Shown here: positions 34,869 through 43,346 of the stretch, piece by piece | How the letters are laid out: every line of letters begins with the position of its first letter | How positions within the stretch are numbered: position 1 is the first letter of the stretch | From: Allosaccharopolyspora coralli | Lineage (GTDB): Bacteria > Actinomycetota > Actinomycetes > Mycobacteriales > Pseudonocardiaceae | Assembly: GCF_009664835.1 (NCBI RefSeq) | Contig: NZ_CP045929.1 | Coordinates: 868,001 to 932,000, forward strand | Length of the DNA: 64,000 bases | Reading direction: 5' to 3' | Made by a program: the position numbers and the translations under genes | The notes under the pieces: generated by a model | Seen by the model: only the letters and a program-made list of their open reading frames with translations | Told to the model about the DNA's origin: nothing | Databases searched by the model: none

Positions 34869-34896
34869 GACCCAAAGGTCGAAAACGCCCCTCTCA

Positions 34897-35334
34897 TCAG
34901 AGGACTTCGTTGATGAGGCGGGTGATCTCGGTGACCGAGACCTCCGGCAACAGGCTCTCCACGAGCGGGGCGAGGCGGATCCAGCGTGCTTTGACGCGTC
35001 GTGCGCTCGGGGTCGGCTCGGCGAGGTCGTCGACGAGCTCGCGGACTCGCCACAGAGCCTCGTCCCGTTCCCACGGGGCGCCGTCGTGCTCGGCAATGGC
35101 CTCGCCGAGCAGGTCCATGTAGTGCCGGACCTGGTCGAGTGAGTGCACCGGTTCGTCGTCCTGCACCGTGAACGTGGTCGCGGCGAGGAGCGCGGAGCCC
35201 GGGTCGTTCTCGGGGTGGCTGTGCGGTTCGTGCGGGTGCACCACCGGGGACTCCTCGGGTGTCGTCGGGTCTCGTGCGTCACGAGACGGGGTGGGGCGGC
35301 TCGGGGAGCGGCTGTCATTGAGATCGTTCAGCAT
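34897..35334 (-). CDS. Hypothetical acidic protein
   Basis: The 145-residue product has a Pro/Ser/His-rich disordered start (VVHPHEPHSHPENDPG). A helical C-terminal domain follows (VHSLDQVRHYMDLLGEAIAE ... SARRVKARWIRLAPLVESL, VSVTEITRLINEVL). No signal peptide or membrane segment. The frame shows normal codon use for this genome and no overlap with a better candidate. I do not recognise a family, and no function is suggested. Confidence 0.55.
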   Translation of the reverse strand: MLNDLNDSRSPSRPTPSRDARDPTTPEESPVVHPHEPHSHPENDPGSALLAATTFTVQDDEPVHSLDQVRHYMDLLGEAIAEHDGAPWERDEALWRVRELVDDLAEPTPSARRVKARWIRLAPLVESLLPEVSVTEITRLINEVL

Positions 35335-35522
35335 CCCACTCGGTGACTGTGTCGATCAATCGACGCTCGGCGTACCGGATTCGCGTCACCGCCACCCGAA
35401 TGGATCAACGCGTTCCCGCGCCTCGGGATATTGCCTCCACCTGGAGTGTTGCACGTCACGTGGGCCGGGTGGCGGGTGAGGACGAAAGTCCCTGGTGTGG
35501 AGGGCGATGACACCCGCCCTCC

Positions 35523-35885
35523 GTGTCCGTAAAGTCACTTCTCGTGAAGGCTGATGCGCTGCGCGGGCACCTCGACGCCCTCCTGTTGGCGAGCCTGGAC
35601 GGCAGGCAGCTGCACGGGTACGCGATCATCGAGGTGTTGCAGGAGCGCAGCGGCGGTGCGCTCGATCTGCCGACCGGCACCGTCTATCCGGCCTTGCGCA
35701 GACTGGAGCGTGCCGGACACGTGCACAGCGAATGGAGCACGGTCGGCGGCAGGCAGCGCCGGACGTACCGCCTGACGACCTCCGGCGCCCGGACGCTCGC
35801 CGACGAGCGGCTCGCCTGGAACGAATTCACCACCGCCATCGAAGGCGTACTCGGCACAGAGTCGCCGACGCCGGCGCAGGCCTGA
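35523..35885 (+). CDS. PadR-family transcriptional regulator
   Basis: This protein of up to 120 residues (GTG 35523; GTG 35544, giving MKADALRGHLDALLLASL, is equally likely) is a PadR winged-helix protein. Diagnostic segments are QLHGYAIIEVLQERSGGALD, LPTGTVYPALRRLERAGHV and RRTYRLTTSGARTLADE. PadR proteins repress genes for detoxification or transport in response to small molecules. No obvious target lies next to it, so the regulated gene may be itself or distant. Confidence 0.9.
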   Translation: MSVKSLLVKADALRGHLDALLLASLDGRQLHGYAIIEVLQERSGGALDLPTGTVYPALRRLERAGHVHSEWSTVGGRQRRTYRLTTSGARTLADERLAWNEFTTAIEGVLGTESPTPAQA

Positions 35886-35989
35886 CAGGGCGTGGGAGCT
35901 GGCCGTTGTGCCTCCGCTGACGACGGTCGCCTGCCGTGCTCCGGACGCCACCGGCCCGGCCGTCGGCCACTCGTGCCACGATCGGAATC

Positions 35990-36328
35990 GTGGTGAGCGC
36001 ACTCCTGTACCTCGTGGTGGCCCTCGTAGTGGCCGGCGTCGTGTTCGTGCTGGCGTCGGTGGTGTTCGGCCGTGGCGAGGAGCTCGAGCCGTTGCCGCCC
36101 GGCACGACGCCCACGCGGCTGCCCGCTACGGAGGTCGACGGTGACGACGTTCGCGCCCTGCGGTTCCAGCAGGTGCTGCGCGGGTACAAGGCGACCGAGG
36201 TGGACTGGGCGCTGCACCGCCTCGCGAGCGAGCTCGACGAGTCGCACGGCCGCATCGCCGCTCTCGAACGGCAGCTGGACGCGGCGAGCGAGCAGCTCGC
36301 CCGCCACCGTCGCGAGCAGGAGGGCTGA
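35990..36328 (+). CDS. DivIVA-domain membrane protein
   Basis: From GTG 35990 (or 35993), the 112-residue protein has one N-terminal membrane helix (LLYLVVALVVAGVVFVLASVVFG). A short DivIVA-like motif follows (VRALRFQQVLRGYKATEVDWALHRL), then a coiled coil (LDESHGRIAALERQLDAASEQL). DivIVA proteins such as Wag31 mark the growing pole in actinobacteria; this small anchored version may be an accessory of that system. The next gene begins 3 bp after its stop. Confidence 0.78.
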   Translation: MVSALLYLVVALVVAGVVFVLASVVFGRGEELEPLPPGTTPTRLPATEVDGDDVRALRFQQVLRGYKATEVDWALHRLASELDESHGRIAALERQLDAASEQLARHRREQEG

Positions 36329-36330
36329 GC

Positions 36331-36795
36331 ATGGGCCGCACGGTGGAGGCGCGTTGCGCCGTTCCGGTCGCCGCGAGCGGGGAGACGGTGTGGCAACGAG
36401 CGACCGACTGGGCGAGTCAGGGCGAGTGGATGCTCGGGACGGAGGTCTTCGTCGTCGACGGTCACGGCGGGCTCGGTGCGACGCTGGCCGCGTTCACGGG
36501 GGCCGGCAGCGTCGGGGTCCTGGACACGATGAGGATCGTGCGGTTCGAGCCGCCCCACCGGTGCCGGGTGGAGCACACAGGGAACGTGGTGCGCGGTGAG
36601 GGAGGTTTCGAGGTCGTCCGGGAGGGACCGCACTCGGCGAGGTTCGTGTGGTGGGAGGCGCTGCGGCTGCCGACCGCGCTGGCGTGGGGTTGGCCGCTGG
36701 CGCGGCCCGCGTTCCTGTGGGGGCTACGGCGCTCGCTGGAGACGTTCGCGCGCCTCTGCCGGGAACGAGAAGGGAGCGCGGGTGAGCGAGACTGA
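36331..36795 (+). CDS. SRPBCC-fold protein
   Basis: The 154-residue protein has the START-like pattern of polyketide cyclase/dehydrase-type proteins: EARCAVPVAASGETVWQRATDWASQGEWM at the start, HRCRVEHTGNVVRGEGGFEVV in the strands, and a long C-terminal helix (LRRSLETFARLCRERE). It probably binds a hydrophobic ligand; none can be named. Its end overlaps the tag start by 14 bp. Confidence 0.75.
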   Translation: MGRTVEARCAVPVAASGETVWQRATDWASQGEWMLGTEVFVVDGHGGLGATLAAFTGAGSVGVLDTMRIVRFEPPHRCRVEHTGNVVRGEGGFEVVREGPHSARFVWWEALRLPTALAWGWPLARPAFLWGLRRSLETFARLCREREGSAGERD

Positions 36796-37366
36796 CGGAG
36801 CGGCGGTGCTCGGCGACGACGGGCTCGCTCGCTGCCCGTGGGGCGCCGGACCACCCGACTACGCCGCCTACCACGACACCGAGTGGGGGCGGGAGCTGCA
36901 CGGCGAGCAGGCGCTGTTCGAGCGGATCAGCCTCGAATCGTTCCAGTCTGGGCTGTCGTGGCTGACGATCCTGCGCAAGCGGGAGGCGTTCCGCTCCGCG
37001 TTCGCCGGGTTCGACCCGCGGCGTGTCGCCCAGTTCGATGCCGAGGACCGCGCGCGGTTGCTCGCCGACGCGGCCATCGTCCGCAACCGCGCCAAGGTCG
37101 ACGCCACGATCACCAACGCCCGCGCGACCGGCGAACTCGACTCTCCGTTGGACGAGCTGCTGTGGTCCTTCGCGCCGGACGACGACCGCAAGCGGCCACG
37201 GACGATTCACGACGTCCCGGCGACCACGCCCGAGTCCGTGGCGATGGCCAAGGAGCTCAAACGGCGCGGGTTCACCTTCGTCGGGCCGACGACCTGCTAT
37301 GCGCTCATGCAGGCGACCGGCATGGTCGACGACCACCTCACCGACTGCTTCCGCGCTGGTCGCTAA
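36782..37366 (+). CDS. tag: DNA-3-methyladenine glycosylase I
   Basis: The 194-residue enzyme starts at GTG 36782 and removes 3-methyladenine from alkylated DNA. Family features are the zinc Cys in RCPWG, the His in YHDTEWG, the base-pocket segment FQSGLSWLTILRKREAFR and KRRGFTFVGPTTCYALMQA. The C-terminal zinc pair follows in DDHLTDC. Length matches Tag. It converges on the enoyl-CoA hydratase gene across a palindromic repeat. Confidence 0.94.
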   Translation: MSETDGAAVLGDDGLARCPWGAGPPDYAAYHDTEWGRELHGEQALFERISLESFQSGLSWLTILRKREAFRSAFAGFDPRRVAQFDAEDRARLLADAAIVRNRAKVDATITNARATGELDSPLDELLWSFAPDDDRKRPRTIHDVPATTPESVAMAKELKRRGFTFVGPTTCYALMQATGMVDDHLTDCFRAGR

Positions 37367-37375
37367 AAGGGTGCC

Positions 37376-37420
37376 CGGAGGTGGTCTGTGTGGGTGGTTC
37401 CGTGGCGGAACCCCAGCGCG
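37376..37420 (+). repeat. Partial copy of the imperfect-palindrome intergenic element
   Basis: The stretch ggtctgtgtgggtggttccg followed by tggcggaaccccagcgcgg matches the left flank of the type A/B elements. The rest is lost; the 44-bp palindrome follows immediately. Confidence 0.55.
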
Positions 37421-37436
37421 GCTATTCGACGTGGAG

Positions 37437-37480
37437 GCGTGAGTCTTTTTGGTGGTTATAGCCACCAAAAAGACTCACGC
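37437..37480. repeat. 44-bp palindromic repeat, copy 6, probable bidirectional terminator
   Basis: Arms gcgtgagtctttttggtgg and ccaccaaaaagactcacgc pair perfectly around a small loop. It lies between the convergent tag and enoyl-CoA hydratase genes. A short direct duplication (gcgacttggcctgcgctcgc) follows it. Confidence 0.82.
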
Positions 37481-37529
37481 GACTTGGCCTGCGCTCGCGC
37501 GCGACTTGGCCTGCGCTCGCGCGCTTGCT

Positions 37530-38318
37530 TCAGTGGCCGCTGAAATGCGGGGTGCGCTTGTTCAGGAACGCGGAGACGGCCTCGCGGTGGTCGTCGGTCT
37601 GCCCCGCCTGCACCTGCGCCCCGGCTTCGACGGCGAGTGCCTCGTCCAGGCCTTCGGCGGCGGCGGCCAGCACGGTCTCCTTGATCCGCGCGTAGGCGCT
37701 GGTCGGTCCGGTGGCCATGCGGCCGGCGAGCTCCTGGGCGGCGGTCGTGGCCTCGCCGGAGCCGACGAGCCGATTGATCATGCCGATCCGCAGCGCCTCT
37801 TCCGCGGCGACCGGTTCGGCGAGCAGCAGCATCTCCATCGCCCGGCCGTAGCCGATCAGGCGGGGCAGTGTCCAGGACACGCCCGAATCGCCCGAGAGTC
37901 CCACGTTGGCGAACGCCATCAGGAACTTCGCGTCCGCCGAGGCGACCCGCAGGTCGCAGGCATAGGCCAGCGACGCGCCTGCTCCGGCGGCGGTGCCGTT
38001 GACGGCGGCGATGACGGGTTTCGGCATGCTCGTGACCGTGCGGATCAGCGGGTTGTAGTGCTCCTCGACCGTGTTCAGCGGCGATTCCTCACCCGAGTCC
38101 AGCTGTGCGACGTGCTCCTTGAGGTCCTGGCCCGCGCAGAACGCCTTCCCCGCGCCGGTGATCACCACGGCCCGGACCGACTCGTCGGCGGCGGCGTCCC
38201 GCAGTGCGCCGAGTAGAGCCTGCTTGAGCTCGACGGTCAGCGAGTTGAACGCGTCCGGCCGGTTCAACGTGAGCAGCCGTACACCCGCAGCGTCGTCGAT
38301 CAGCAGTACCTCGGACAC
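37530..38318 (-). CDS. Enoyl-CoA hydratase/isomerase family protein
   Basis: From GTG 38318, the 262-residue crotonase-fold protein has the CoA/oxyanion motif AVVITGAGKAFCAGQDLKEH, KPVIAAVNGTAAGAGASLAYACD with the second oxyanion Gly, and LSGDSGVSWTLPRLIGYGRA at the position of the catalytic acid. The SxDSGVSW pattern resembles PaaG-type epoxyphenylacetyl-CoA isomerases more than classical hydratases. The much longer upstream frame is not credible. Exact reaction uncertain. Confidence 0.85.
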   Translation of the reverse strand: MSEVLLIDDAAGVRLLTLNRPDAFNSLTVELKQALLGALRDAAADESVRAVVITGAGKAFCAGQDLKEHVAQLDSGEESPLNTVEEHYNPLIRTVTSMPKPVIAAVNGTAAGAGASLAYACDLRVASADAKFLMAFANVGLSGDSGVSWTLPRLIGYGRAMEMLLLAEPVAAEEALRIGMINRLVGSGEATTAAQELAGRMATGPTSAYARIKETVLAAAAEGLDEALAVEAGAQVQAGQTDDHREAVSAFLNKRTPHFSGH

Positions 38319-38724
38319 GTCTCGCCCTTTCGTCGCTGGTGTTCCGCCCGGTCTTCGCGGGTCAGGGTGTTCCTGCCCCGGCGCCGCCCGCAGTGCACAG
38401 TGGACGGTCCGAACGCCGCGCCGCATCCTCGGCACGGGTGGGTGTCCCCAGTGGACCAGCTCGACTCCGGGGTTCGGAACACGGCCCGAAGTCCGGCGAC
38501 GGGCTCCTCGAACCCGGACCGGAGCCTGCCTCCAGGCGGACCGACCGCGGATCGAGCACCCACGACGGCCGAGTCTGCCACCCGCGAGTGGCATTCGACC
38601 AGCGCAGCGCGACACGAATAGATCGGCTCGGTTTCGCCGCCGCGTCCGGATGGGGGAGAATGGTGCGGGTACCGACTGGTCGCGGCGGCCAGCGGTGGGG
38701 AATTGTTCACGGAGGGAGCACGCT
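38319..38724. other. 406-bp divergent gap between the crotonase gene and the DUF3117 gene
   Basis: Several frames stay open here because of the GC content, but none has a plausible start, ribosome-binding site and family. The region must carry promoters for both flanking genes; I could not fix either one. Confidence 0.3.
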
Positions 38725-38892
38725 ATGGCGGCCATGAAGCCCCGGACCGGTGACGGTCCCCTCGAGGTGACGAAGGAGGGACGCGGCATCATCATGCGCG
38801 TTCCACTCGAGGGCGGTGGGCGGCTCGTCGTCGAGATGTCGCTCGATGAGGCCAAGAATCTGGGCGACGCCCTGGAGTCGGCGACCGGCTGA
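38725..38892 (+). CDS. DUF3117 small conserved protein
   Basis: The 55-residue protein MAAMKPRTGDGPLEVTKEGR continuing GIIMRVPLEGGGRLVVEMS and LDEAKNLGDALESA is one of the most conserved short proteins of actinobacteria (Rv1211 type). ATG 38725 has GGAGGG upstream. It has no membrane segment; function unknown. It keeps its usual place near tag and sigE. Confidence 0.88.
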   Translation: MAAMKPRTGDGPLEVTKEGRGIIMRVPLEGGGRLVVEMSLDEAKNLGDALESATG

Positions 38893-39022
38893 GGCCGCTG
38901 CGGCGTGCGGGCGTGTCCGCCCCCGACCGCGCCGAACACTCCGGCCCCGGCACGCGTGGTGCCGGGGCTTCGTCCGTGATCGGCCTGCGCAGCGCCGCGC
39001 AGGTGAACCGTGGAAGGTAGTC

Positions 39023-40612
39023 GTGCCCGTTTCTTCATCCTCCGGTCCGCTGTTCGAAGCTGTGCACGCGGGAGAGTCCGAGCGTGCACTGCCGGTGATC
39101 CCGACGTCACTGGTCGAAGTGGACGTGGTGACACGTCGGCGCGACGGTCTGCCGACCGCGACGCCCGTTTACGCCGGTGAATCCGGCGCGGATCTCGCAT
39201 CCGCCGCGAGGTCCTGGTCGGTTCCCGAATCCCTGTTGAACGCGGCCGGGGCGACGAGTGCCGTCGGTTCGGTCACCTCGTTGCCGTTGCCCGACGACCG
39301 GCTCGGGTGGACGGTCGGTGTCGAGTCCGGTCGGCCGGACCAGTGGCGCTCCGCCGGTGCGGCACTCGTCCGCGCCGTGCGTGAACGGCTGACCTCCGCG
39401 AGTGACGACGACTCCGACCCGTCCGACCTCGGCGACGCGCTCGATGCCGAGTACGTGCAGGTCATGCTTCCGGACGCCGCGGACGCGGAGCTGATCTCGG
39501 AGGTGACGCTGGGTCTCGCGCTCGGCGACTACCGGTTCCGGGTGACCGGCGAGTCGTCGAAGCCGCGGTTGCGCAAGGCGCTGTTGCTGGTGCCGGAGTC
39601 CGCCGAGGTCGAGACGCTGCGCCAGGCAGCGGCGCGGGCGCGCGAGTGGGCGGCGGCGACCGCGCTCGCCCGCGACCTCGCGAACGCACCCTCCAACTTC
39701 AAGGACCCCGCCTGGCTCACCGGTACAGCCGCGCGGCTCGCCGAGGAGGTGCCGAACCTGTCGGCGACCGTCCGGCACGAGAAGTGGCTCGCCGCGCACG
39801 ACTTCGGCGGTGTCCTCGCAGTGGGAGGCGGCTCGTCGCGACCGCCACGGTTGCTGGAGCTGCGGTGGCGGCCGCCGGGCGCTGCGTCGGCGCCGCACGT
39901 GGTGCTCGTCGGCAAGGGCATCACCTTCGACACGGGCGGGATCTCGATCAAACCCGCCGAGGGCATGCACTTGATGCGCACCGACATGGCCGGTGGCGGC
40001 GCGGTCGTCGCCGCGATGCTGTCCATCGCCCGGCTCGACCTGCCGGTGCGGGTCACCGCGTTCGTGCCCGCCGCGGAGAACCACGTCTCGGGGTCGAGCT
40101 ACCGGCCGGGGGACATCGTGCGGCACTACGGCGGGACGACGACGGAGGTGACCAACACCGATGCCGAGGGGCGGATGGTGCTCGCCGACGCGCTCGCCTA
40201 CGGCATCGAGCAGCACGACCCGGACCTCGTGGTGGACGTGGCGACGTTGACCGGCGCGATGAAGGTCGCGCTGGGGCTGCGCACCGGCGGTGTGTTCGCC
40301 TCCGACGACGCGGTCGCGCACCGGGTGCGGGACGCGGGCGAGCGGGTCGCGGAGAACTGGTGGCCGATGCCGCTGATCGCCGATCACGCCGACGACGTGC
40401 ACAGCGAGATCGCCGACGTGCGGCAGTGCCCGCCAGGGCCGGGCGGTGTGATGGCCGCGATGTTCCTCCGCGAGTTCACGTCGGGTCGCCCGTGGGCGCA
40501 CCTCGACATCGCCGGTCCCGGTCGTGCCGAGCGAAACTACGCCGAGGTCGTTCCGGGAGCGACGGGGTTCGCGGCCCGGACGCTGATCGAGGTCGTCGCC
40601 GGAATGCAGTGA
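39023..40612 (+). CDS. pepA: Leucyl aminopeptidase (M17)
   Basis: The 529-residue product (GTG 39023) has a variable N-terminal domain and the M17 catalytic domain. Metal and active-site motifs are VGKGITFDTGGISIKPAEGM (Lys, Asp), RTDMAGGGAV (Asp), the family signature NTDAEGRMVLADAL, and DVATLTGAMKVALG. It removes N-terminal residues from peptides in the cytosol as a hexamer using two metal ions. Tail segment AHLDIAGPG is also conserved. Confidence 0.95.
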   Translation: MPVSSSSGPLFEAVHAGESERALPVIPTSLVEVDVVTRRRDGLPTATPVYAGESGADLASAARSWSVPESLLNAAGATSAVGSVTSLPLPDDRLGWTVGVESGRPDQWRSAGAALVRAVRERLTSASDDDSDPSDLGDALDAEYVQVMLPDAADAELISEVTLGLALGDYRFRVTGESSKPRLRKALLLVPESAEVETLRQAAARAREWAAATALARDLANAPSNFKDPAWLTGTAARLAEEVPNLSATVRHEKWLAAHDFGGVLAVGGGSSRPPRLLELRWRPPGAASAPHVVLVGKGITFDTGGISIKPAEGMHLMRTDMAGGGAVVAAMLSIARLDLPVRVTAFVPAAENHVSGSSYRPGDIVRHYGGTTTEVTNTDAEGRMVLADALAYGIEQHDPDLVVDVATLTGAMKVALGLRTGGVFASDDAVAHRVRDAGERVAENWWPMPLIADHADDVHSEIADVRQCPPGPGGVMAAMFLREFTSGRPWAHLDIAGPGRAERNYAEVVPGATGFAARTLIEVVAGMQ

Positions 40613-40655
40613 TCCCTCGGGGCCGCGGCGCGACGCCTGGCCGAACGGTGCCGGG

Positions 40656-41570
40656 TCACCGGCTGCGGATGAAGTCGCGGAAGGCGCGCACCGCCGGTGG
40701 AGCCGGATGACGGGGCGCCCACGCCAGCCCGACCGTCCGGCCTGCGGGCGGGTCCAGCGGGATCTCCACGGTGCCCGGTGTCGGCCCGGTGTCGGCGGCG
40801 GGAAGGAGCGCGACACCGAGTCCGGCGGCGACGAGTCCGCGCACGGTGTCGACCTCCTCGCCCTCGAACGCCAGGCGCGGGACGAACCCGGCGCCCTCGG
40901 TGAGATCGGTGAAGATCTGCCGCAGGCCGTAGCCGACGCGGGTGGCGATGAAGTCGTCGTCGCCGAGTTCGGCGAGGTGAAGCCGCCGGCGTCCCGCGAA
41001 ACGGTGCCGCGTGTGCAGCACCGCGAACAGCGGCTCGTCGCGGACCGCCGCGCACTCGAACGCCTCGTCCTCCGGGAGCGGCGACACCAGGCAGAGATCG
41101 ATCTCGCCCGCGTGCATCCGGGTGAGCATGTCGTCGCGGGCGCCTTGTGCGAGCCGGAACCGGACCGTGGGGTGTTCGTCGCGGAACGAACGGATGAGGT
41201 CCGGAACGAGCCGCCGACCCATGGTGTGTTGGAAGCCGAGTACGACCTGCCCGCGTTCCGGGTCGAGTTCCTCGACGACGGCGCGGCACCCCGCGTCGAG
41301 CGTGCGGAGCGTGTCCCGCGCCGCGTCGGCGAGAAGCTCTCCGGTGCGGGTGAGCCTGATCCTGCGACCTTCCCGCACGACGACCGGGGTGCCCAGTTCG
41401 GTGCCGAGACGGGCGAGCGCGCGGCTCACCGACGGCTGCGGCATGCCCAGTCGCTGGGCGGCCCGCGTGACGTGCCTCTCTTCCGCGACCGCCCGCAGCA
41501 ACGCGAGGGTGGGCGCGAGATACGCGCTGAGCTGCGATGCGTCCGGCAGCGGATCCAAATGATGCGTCAT
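40656..41570 (-). CDS. LysR-family transcriptional regulator
   Basis: From ATG 41570 (MTHHLDPLPDASQ), the 304-residue protein has the LysR helix-turn-helix RHVTRAAQRLGMPQPSVSRA and LGTPVVVREGRRIRLTRTG. A two-lobed effector domain follows (VVLGFQHTMGRRLVPDLIRS, EIDLCLVSPLPEDEAFE, GLVAAGLGVALLP). It is divergent from an MFS transporter gene, the standard arrangement for a LysR protein controlling an exporter. A palindrome overlaps its start codon. Confidence 0.92.
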   Translation of the reverse strand: MTHHLDPLPDASQLSAYLAPTLALLRAVAEERHVTRAAQRLGMPQPSVSRALARLGTELGTPVVVREGRRIRLTRTGELLADAARDTLRTLDAGCRAVVEELDPERGQVVLGFQHTMGRRLVPDLIRSFRDEHPTVRFRLAQGARDDMLTRMHAGEIDLCLVSPLPEDEAFECAAVRDEPLFAVLHTRHRFAGRRRLHLAELGDDDFIATRVGYGLRQIFTDLTEGAGFVPRLAFEGEEVDTVRGLVAAGLGVALLPAADTGPTPGTVEIPLDPPAGRTVGLAWAPRHPAPPAVRAFRDFIRSR

Positions 41571-41577
41571 GGCATCA
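41560..41577. promoter_or_regulatory. Inverted repeat TGATGC-N6-GCATCA, possible LysR operator
   Basis: A perfect 6-bp dyad with a 6-bp spacer overlaps the LysR start codon and lies about 60 bp before the transporter start. LysR proteins bind dyads in divergent intergenic regions and usually repress themselves. The position inside the coding start is unusual, so a chance palindrome is possible. Confidence 0.35.
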
Positions 41578-41634
41578 ATAATGACCACTTTCAGCATTGG
41601 ACGCATGAGTTGTGCGGTGCCTACGTTGCGCGGC

Positions 41635-42840
41635 GTGGACAGCGCGCAGGAACACAGCAGGGCGGTACGGATCCGGATCTCCCTGCTCTGCGGTGCACTG
41701 GCGCTGTTCGCCCTGCTGTACGTGCCGCAGCCGGTCCTGCCGCAGCTCGCCGACGAGTTCGCGGTCTCGGCGGGCACGGTCGCGTTGCTGGTATCGGCCT
41801 CGACGCTCGGGCTCGCCGCCGCGGCGGTGCCGCTGGGCACCCTCTCGGACGTGATCGGGCGGCGCAACGTCATGGTCACCTCGCTGCTCGTGGCCGAAGC
41901 GCTCGCGCTGCTGTTGCCGCTGGTGAGCAACTTCCCGCTCATGGTCGCGCTGCGGCTCGTGCAGGGCGCCGCCGTCGCTGGGGTGTCCACCGTCGCGCTC
42001 GCCTACCTCGGCGAAGAGGCCCGGGGGCCGCAGTTCGGCACGACGATGGGGCTCTACATCGCGGGCAACACGATCGGCGGCATGTCCGGGCGGCTGCTCG
42101 GCGGCATCCTCGGTGACTTCCTCGGCTGGAAGGGCGGCATCCTCTCGGTCGCCCTGCTCGCCGGTGTGTGCACGGCGGTGTTCGTCGCGCTGCTGCCGAA
42201 GGAACGCCACCACCGGCCGAAGCCCGCGCAGGTCGGACCGCTGCTGGCGGGGCTGCGCGCCTCGGCAGGAGACCGGATGCTGCGGGGGCCGTACCTCGTC
42301 GCGCTGCTCGGTTCCGCCTCGTTCGTCGCCGTCTACAACGCGCTGACGTTTCGTCTCATCGCGCCGCCGCTGAACGTACCGCCAGCCTGGGCGGCGCTGG
42401 CGTTCCTCGCGTACGCGGCGGGCACCGTCACCTCCGCACTGGCCGGTCGCGCCGCCGACAGGTGGGGCCGGGCCCCGATCACGCTGCTCGGTGTCGGAGT
42501 CACCGTCGTCGGGCTGTGGCTGACGATGTCCGCCCAGCTGTGGGTGATCCTGCTCGGGCTCGTGCTGTTCACCGGCGGCTTCTTCGGCGCCCACGCTGTC
42601 GCGAGCGGCTGGGTCGGTGCCGAGGCGCCCGCGTCGGCGCGTGGGCAGGCCTCGGCGGTGTACCAGTTCTGCTACTACGCCGGGAACGGGATCGGCGGGA
42701 TCTTCGGCGGTCTTGCCTACGGCGTGTGGGGATGGACGGGCATGGTCGCGATCCTCACGGTGTGGCTGGTGGGCAGCGCACTCGCGGTGTGGCGGGTGCG
42801 GACCCGCCAGCAGAAGGCCGAACCGCTCGCCGTGGGCTGA
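41635..42840 (+). CDS. MFS transporter of the YnfM/arabinose-efflux type
   Basis: GTG 41635 (MDSAQEHSRAVRIRIS) is chosen because an earlier start would run into the LysR gene. The 401 residues form 12 membrane segments with the MFS loop motif PLGTLSDVIGRRNVM between helices 2 and 3 and its repeat AGRAADRWGRAPI in the second half. The overall pattern (YVPQPVLPQLADEFAVSAGTVAL) fits the YnfM group of drug or metabolite exporters. Substrate unknown. Confidence 0.88.
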   Translation: MDSAQEHSRAVRIRISLLCGALALFALLYVPQPVLPQLADEFAVSAGTVALLVSASTLGLAAAAVPLGTLSDVIGRRNVMVTSLLVAEALALLLPLVSNFPLMVALRLVQGAAVAGVSTVALAYLGEEARGPQFGTTMGLYIAGNTIGGMSGRLLGGILGDFLGWKGGILSVALLAGVCTAVFVALLPKERHHRPKPAQVGPLLAGLRASAGDRMLRGPYLVALLGSASFVAVYNALTFRLIAPPLNVPPAWAALAFLAYAAGTVTSALAGRAADRWGRAPITLLGVGVTVVGLWLTMSAQLWVILLGLVLFTGGFFGAHAVASGWVGAEAPASARGQASAVYQFCYYAGNGIGGIFGGLAYGVWGWTGMVAILTVWLVGSALAVWRVRTRQQKAEPLAVG

Positions 42841-42845
42841 TCAGC

Positions 42846-43244
42846 TCACGTGGTGTCGGCGTCGAACGGCGGCTGCTCGTCGTTGCCGAGCGGGCGCTGC
42901 GGAGTCCGTCCCGACGTACCCTGCCGGGACGAGCCGTTCGACGGGTACTGGTTGCCCTTGTCGTCGCCGAACGGGTCGTCGCCGTTGAACAGGTGGTTCT
43001 GCACCGCGCGCTTCGGATCCATGTTGCGCAGATTGCGCAGGTCCTTCAGCGGTTTCTGCAGGTCGTCGTACTCGGGGCCGAGCTCGTTGCGCAGCTGCTC
43101 GCGGGCGCCGGTCGCGTAGTCGCGGACCTGGCGGACGGTGCGCCCGAGCCACGCCGCCCCTTCGGGTAGCCGTTCGGGGCCGAGGATGAACAACCCGGCG
43201 ACGACGAGCACGAGGATCTCGGCCCAGCCGATACTGTCGAACAC
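42846..43244 (-). CDS. tatB: Sec-independent protein translocase subunit TatB
   Basis: The 132-residue protein has the TatB layout: [20 protein letters not shown] as N-terminal membrane helix, the hinge LGPERLPEG, an amphipathic helix ([20 protein letters not shown]) and a charged disordered tail. It forms the Tat substrate receptor with TatC. It lies after htrA, as in mycobacteria (Rv1223-Rv1224), and converges on the MFS gene with stops 6 bp apart. Confidence 0.93.
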   Translation of the reverse strand: MFDSIGWAEILVLVVAGLFILGPERLPEGAAWLGRTVRQVRDYATGAREQLRNELGPEYDDLQKPLKDLRNLRNMDPKRAVQNHLFNGDDPFGDDKGNQYPSNGSSRQGTSGRTPQRPLGNDEQPPFDADTT

Positions 43245-43346
43245 CTCGCCACCTCCGGTCGTCGCGTCTGCGTGTTCAGCGTACCGATCGTGGCCGCAAC
43301 TCGGTCGACACCCGGGACACCGGCGTGTGCGGACAGAGGTCCCCTC

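Noticed and set aside
38300-38710. 136-residue minus-strand ORF in the gap before the DUF3117 gene
   Set aside because: No start signal, no family features, and composition typical of random open frames at high GC.
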